Shown here in pieces: positions 46,690 through 48,301 of a DNA stretch of 48,301 nt. This DNA comes from Lojkania enalia (taxonomy: Eukaryota; Ascomycota; Dothideomycetes; Pleosporales): contig ML986782.1 of assembly GCA_010094045.1 (NCBI GenBank), positions 1-48,301 on the forward strand, written 5' to 3'. How positions within the stretch are numbered: the stretch's first letter is position 1; each line of letters starts with the position of its first letter. The notes beneath the pieces are model-generated. The model did not search any database and was not told the origin of the DNA. It worked only from the letters and a program-made list of their open reading frames with translations. The position numbers and the translations under genes were made by a program.

Positions 46690-47330
46690 ATTCGCTCTTT
46701 TTAATATTAACTTATAACCCTACTTAATATAATCTCTTAAGAACTTTCTTAATATAGATAGTATATATCACCTTATCTTTAGAGTAGATAAAAATATCGT
46801 CTAGGTAAGTAATATAGAAATTATCTAGATAGTTAATTAGTATATTATTTATATAATACTAGTAAGTTACTAGACTATTATATAATCTAAAAAGTAGAAC
46901 TTTATACTTATAGGTTCTATATTAAGTCTAAAAGGTAGTATATTCTTTAGAACTAAGGTCTATTCTAATCTTATTAAAGGCTACACAAATATTAAACTTA
47001 GTAAAGATTACTACTTTAGTAGGTTTAAATAAGAGTTTATCTATATATAGTATTAGATATATATTCTTATAGGTAAGAGTATTAAGTTTATAATAATCTA
47101 TATAGATATATAGGTTACTATTAGGTTTATAGATATAAAGGATTAGAAATATAAAGGAGCTCCGACTCTACTTAATATATCTATACCGTAGATTATCTAT
47201 AATATACTTTTTAGTTACCTCTAGCTTCTTAATATTCTACTTATATAATAGGCTGTAACTATTAGGGAGGGGTTTTATAAGGATAATCTTATAATTATAA
47301 GAGCGGTATTCTAGTAATTAATAAGCTATA
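46690..47330 (-). pseudogene. Reverse transcriptase of A2 (RIP-dead)
   Basis: The minus strand at 46,788-46,817 reads ITYLDDIFI, the YxDD catalytic motif of reverse transcriptase, followed by KKVLKRLY, VNIKKSEFYITRTKYL. Upstream in the frame (about 46,900-47,000) are VIFTKFNI and FNKIRI, then EYTTF and YKYKVLLF, matching fingers and palm of gypsy RT. Internal TAG/TAA stops replace Trp, Gln and Arg codons. This is the most direct proof of the nature of the block. Confidence 0.85.
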
Positions 47331-48301
47331 GTTTTACTAAATATATTTTAATACTTATAGTATTTAAATAGTAATCGGAGATTTACTAGTACTTTATTTT
47401 TAGCTTTATCTTCCAGCTCTAGGGCTTACTTATCTTTAATCAGCCGCTTAATTTCGTATAGACATATAGAGAAAAACTTGTTCTCTTTCCTCTTTATATT
47501 AAAGTAGAAAGTATTAGCTAAGATAAGAGTAATAATAGAAGAATAGACTTTCTTTAAATTAGGTTTAGACTTTATTATATACGGGCGTATAGGAGCTCTA
47601 AGCTTATTTAAACTATAAGCTATAAAAAACTAATATAATTTTAGTAGTTTTAGTAGGCTTTTAATATAATAGATAGTCGGACTATAAAACTACTAATACT
47701 AGTCCTTTTCCTATAGAGCGTCGCGTTGCTGGATATCTAGCTTTACTTCCTTATTACGTACTAGCTGAGTTAATTATATAAGAAGAGAAGGTAAAGAATT
47801 ATAAGTAGTAGGATACTTAAAAAGCTATATAATCTAATTCTTATCTATATCTAGCTGGAGTTAAAAATAATATAACTATTTAATACTAATAATACAATCC
47901 TAAATACCTAAATTTATAATAATAAATAGGTAGTTTTAAATAGTTCTCCTATTAATTTACAGGTATAAGTAGATATACTAATTAACTAGGGTTTAGATTC
48001 GGTCCTAAAAACCTTTAACAGTAATTTTAAAGGGTAAATACTATACTAATATATATAAGGCTTAGAAGAGTAATCTAGCTACTATAGAATTAAGAAATAG
48101 GAAGCCTTAGGTGCTAGTATTAATAAAGGCGTTTAGTTGTATACTAACACCTTTTAAATATAGAATAGTAGGGATTTAGAAGTACTTTCCTCTAAATAAA
48201 TACGATAAATTAATATTTAATAAGTTATATTTACTTAAGTCTAAGATAGAGAGTTTTCTTAAACGTTTCTATTTCCTACCTAAAAACTATCTAGTTAGTA
48301 C

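Larger units (their letters stand above)
36657..48301. repeat. RIP-degraded AT-rich transposon block
   Basis: From about 36,657 to the window end the sequence is dominated by A and T and is almost free of CA and TG dinucleotides, while TA is extremely frequent. That is the expected product of RIP, which changes CpA to TpA on both strands of duplicated DNA. No frame stays open for even about 60 codons. Minus-strand reading still reveals Ty3/gypsy pol motifs, given as separate features. The segment 36,657-38,300 is not assigned to a specific domain; it probably includes the 3' end and LTR of element B. Confidence 0.9.
42921..48301 (-). mobile_element. Chromovirus A2, partial (runs off the window)
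   Basis: Second copy of family A, inserted into the pol region of A1. On the minus strand, from the left, it has the 3' LTR (42,921-43,199), a polypurine tract, a long 3' region, chromodomain, integrase, RNase H and reverse transcriptase. Protease, gag and the 5' LTR should lie at or beyond 48,301. Every frame carries many RIP-type stops, so it cannot be autonomous. The domain order RT-RH-INT-chromodomain is that of Ty3/gypsy chromoviruses. Confidence 0.82.

Noticed and set aside
1..48301. tRNA genes and CRISPR arrays
   Set aside because: No cloverleaf with matching A and B boxes was found by eye, and there are no regularly spaced repeats; CRISPR is not expected in a fungus.

Overview
The window is nuclear DNA from a filamentous ascomycete (Pezizomycotina). 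The evidence is short GT-AG introns (mostly 47-135 nt), typical single-copy fungal genes, and a distal AT-rich block with the signature of repeat-induced point mutation (RIP). The GC-balanced gene space next to a RIP-flattened, transposon-only block fits a Dothideomycete best. That class call is an inference from architecture, not from a marker gene.

Layout. Bases 1-25,000 are ordinary, compact gene space: a Mis14/Nsl1 kinetochore subunit (+), a SAS2-type MYST acetyltransferase (-), a BTB/POZ protein (-), a conserved acidic protein of unknown function (-), uroporphyrinogen-III synthase HEM4 (-) divergent from a BFR1-like mRNP protein (+), a Bli-3-like FMN-binding protein (+), RNA polymerase I subunit RPA135 (-) divergent from the small GTPase ARL8 (+), an RCR-type membrane protein (+), and a Dal5-type MFS anion permease (-). 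I rebuilt exon structures by joining frames at splice sites; every model gives an uninterrupted reading frame, and most have close to the expected family length.

Bases 25,200-36,650 are gene-poor. A Pac2-like WOPR transcription factor (-) has about 8.1 kb of apparently gene-free DNA upstream, then a four-TM membrane protein of unknown function (-), then a transition zone.

From about 36,650 to the end the sequence is AT-rich, nearly free of CpA/TpG, and has no intact gene. Frame-by-frame reading of the minus strand shows what it was: Ty3/gypsy chromoviruses nested in one another. The 3' end of one element (B) is interrupted at 39,172 by a second family (A1). A1 is interrupted at 42,920 by another copy of the same family (A2), which runs off the window. 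A1 and A2 share exactly 3,748 bp at a constant offset. Both start with a 279-bp LTR bounded by the inverted repeat TATAATA/TATTATA and followed by a polypurine tract.

The genes do not form one pathway. They are housekeeping and regulatory genes (kinetochore, silencing acetylation, heme, rRNA transcription, vacuolar trafficking, mRNP) followed by a repeat compartment. I found no new defence or biosynthetic system. The most interesting signals are the nested RIP-killed chromoviruses, the very long upstream region of the WOPR gene with a perfect WOPR-type motif, a light/stress-type promoter in front of the bli-3 homologue, a 5S-rRNA-like relic, and a GC-AG intron in the SAS2 gene.
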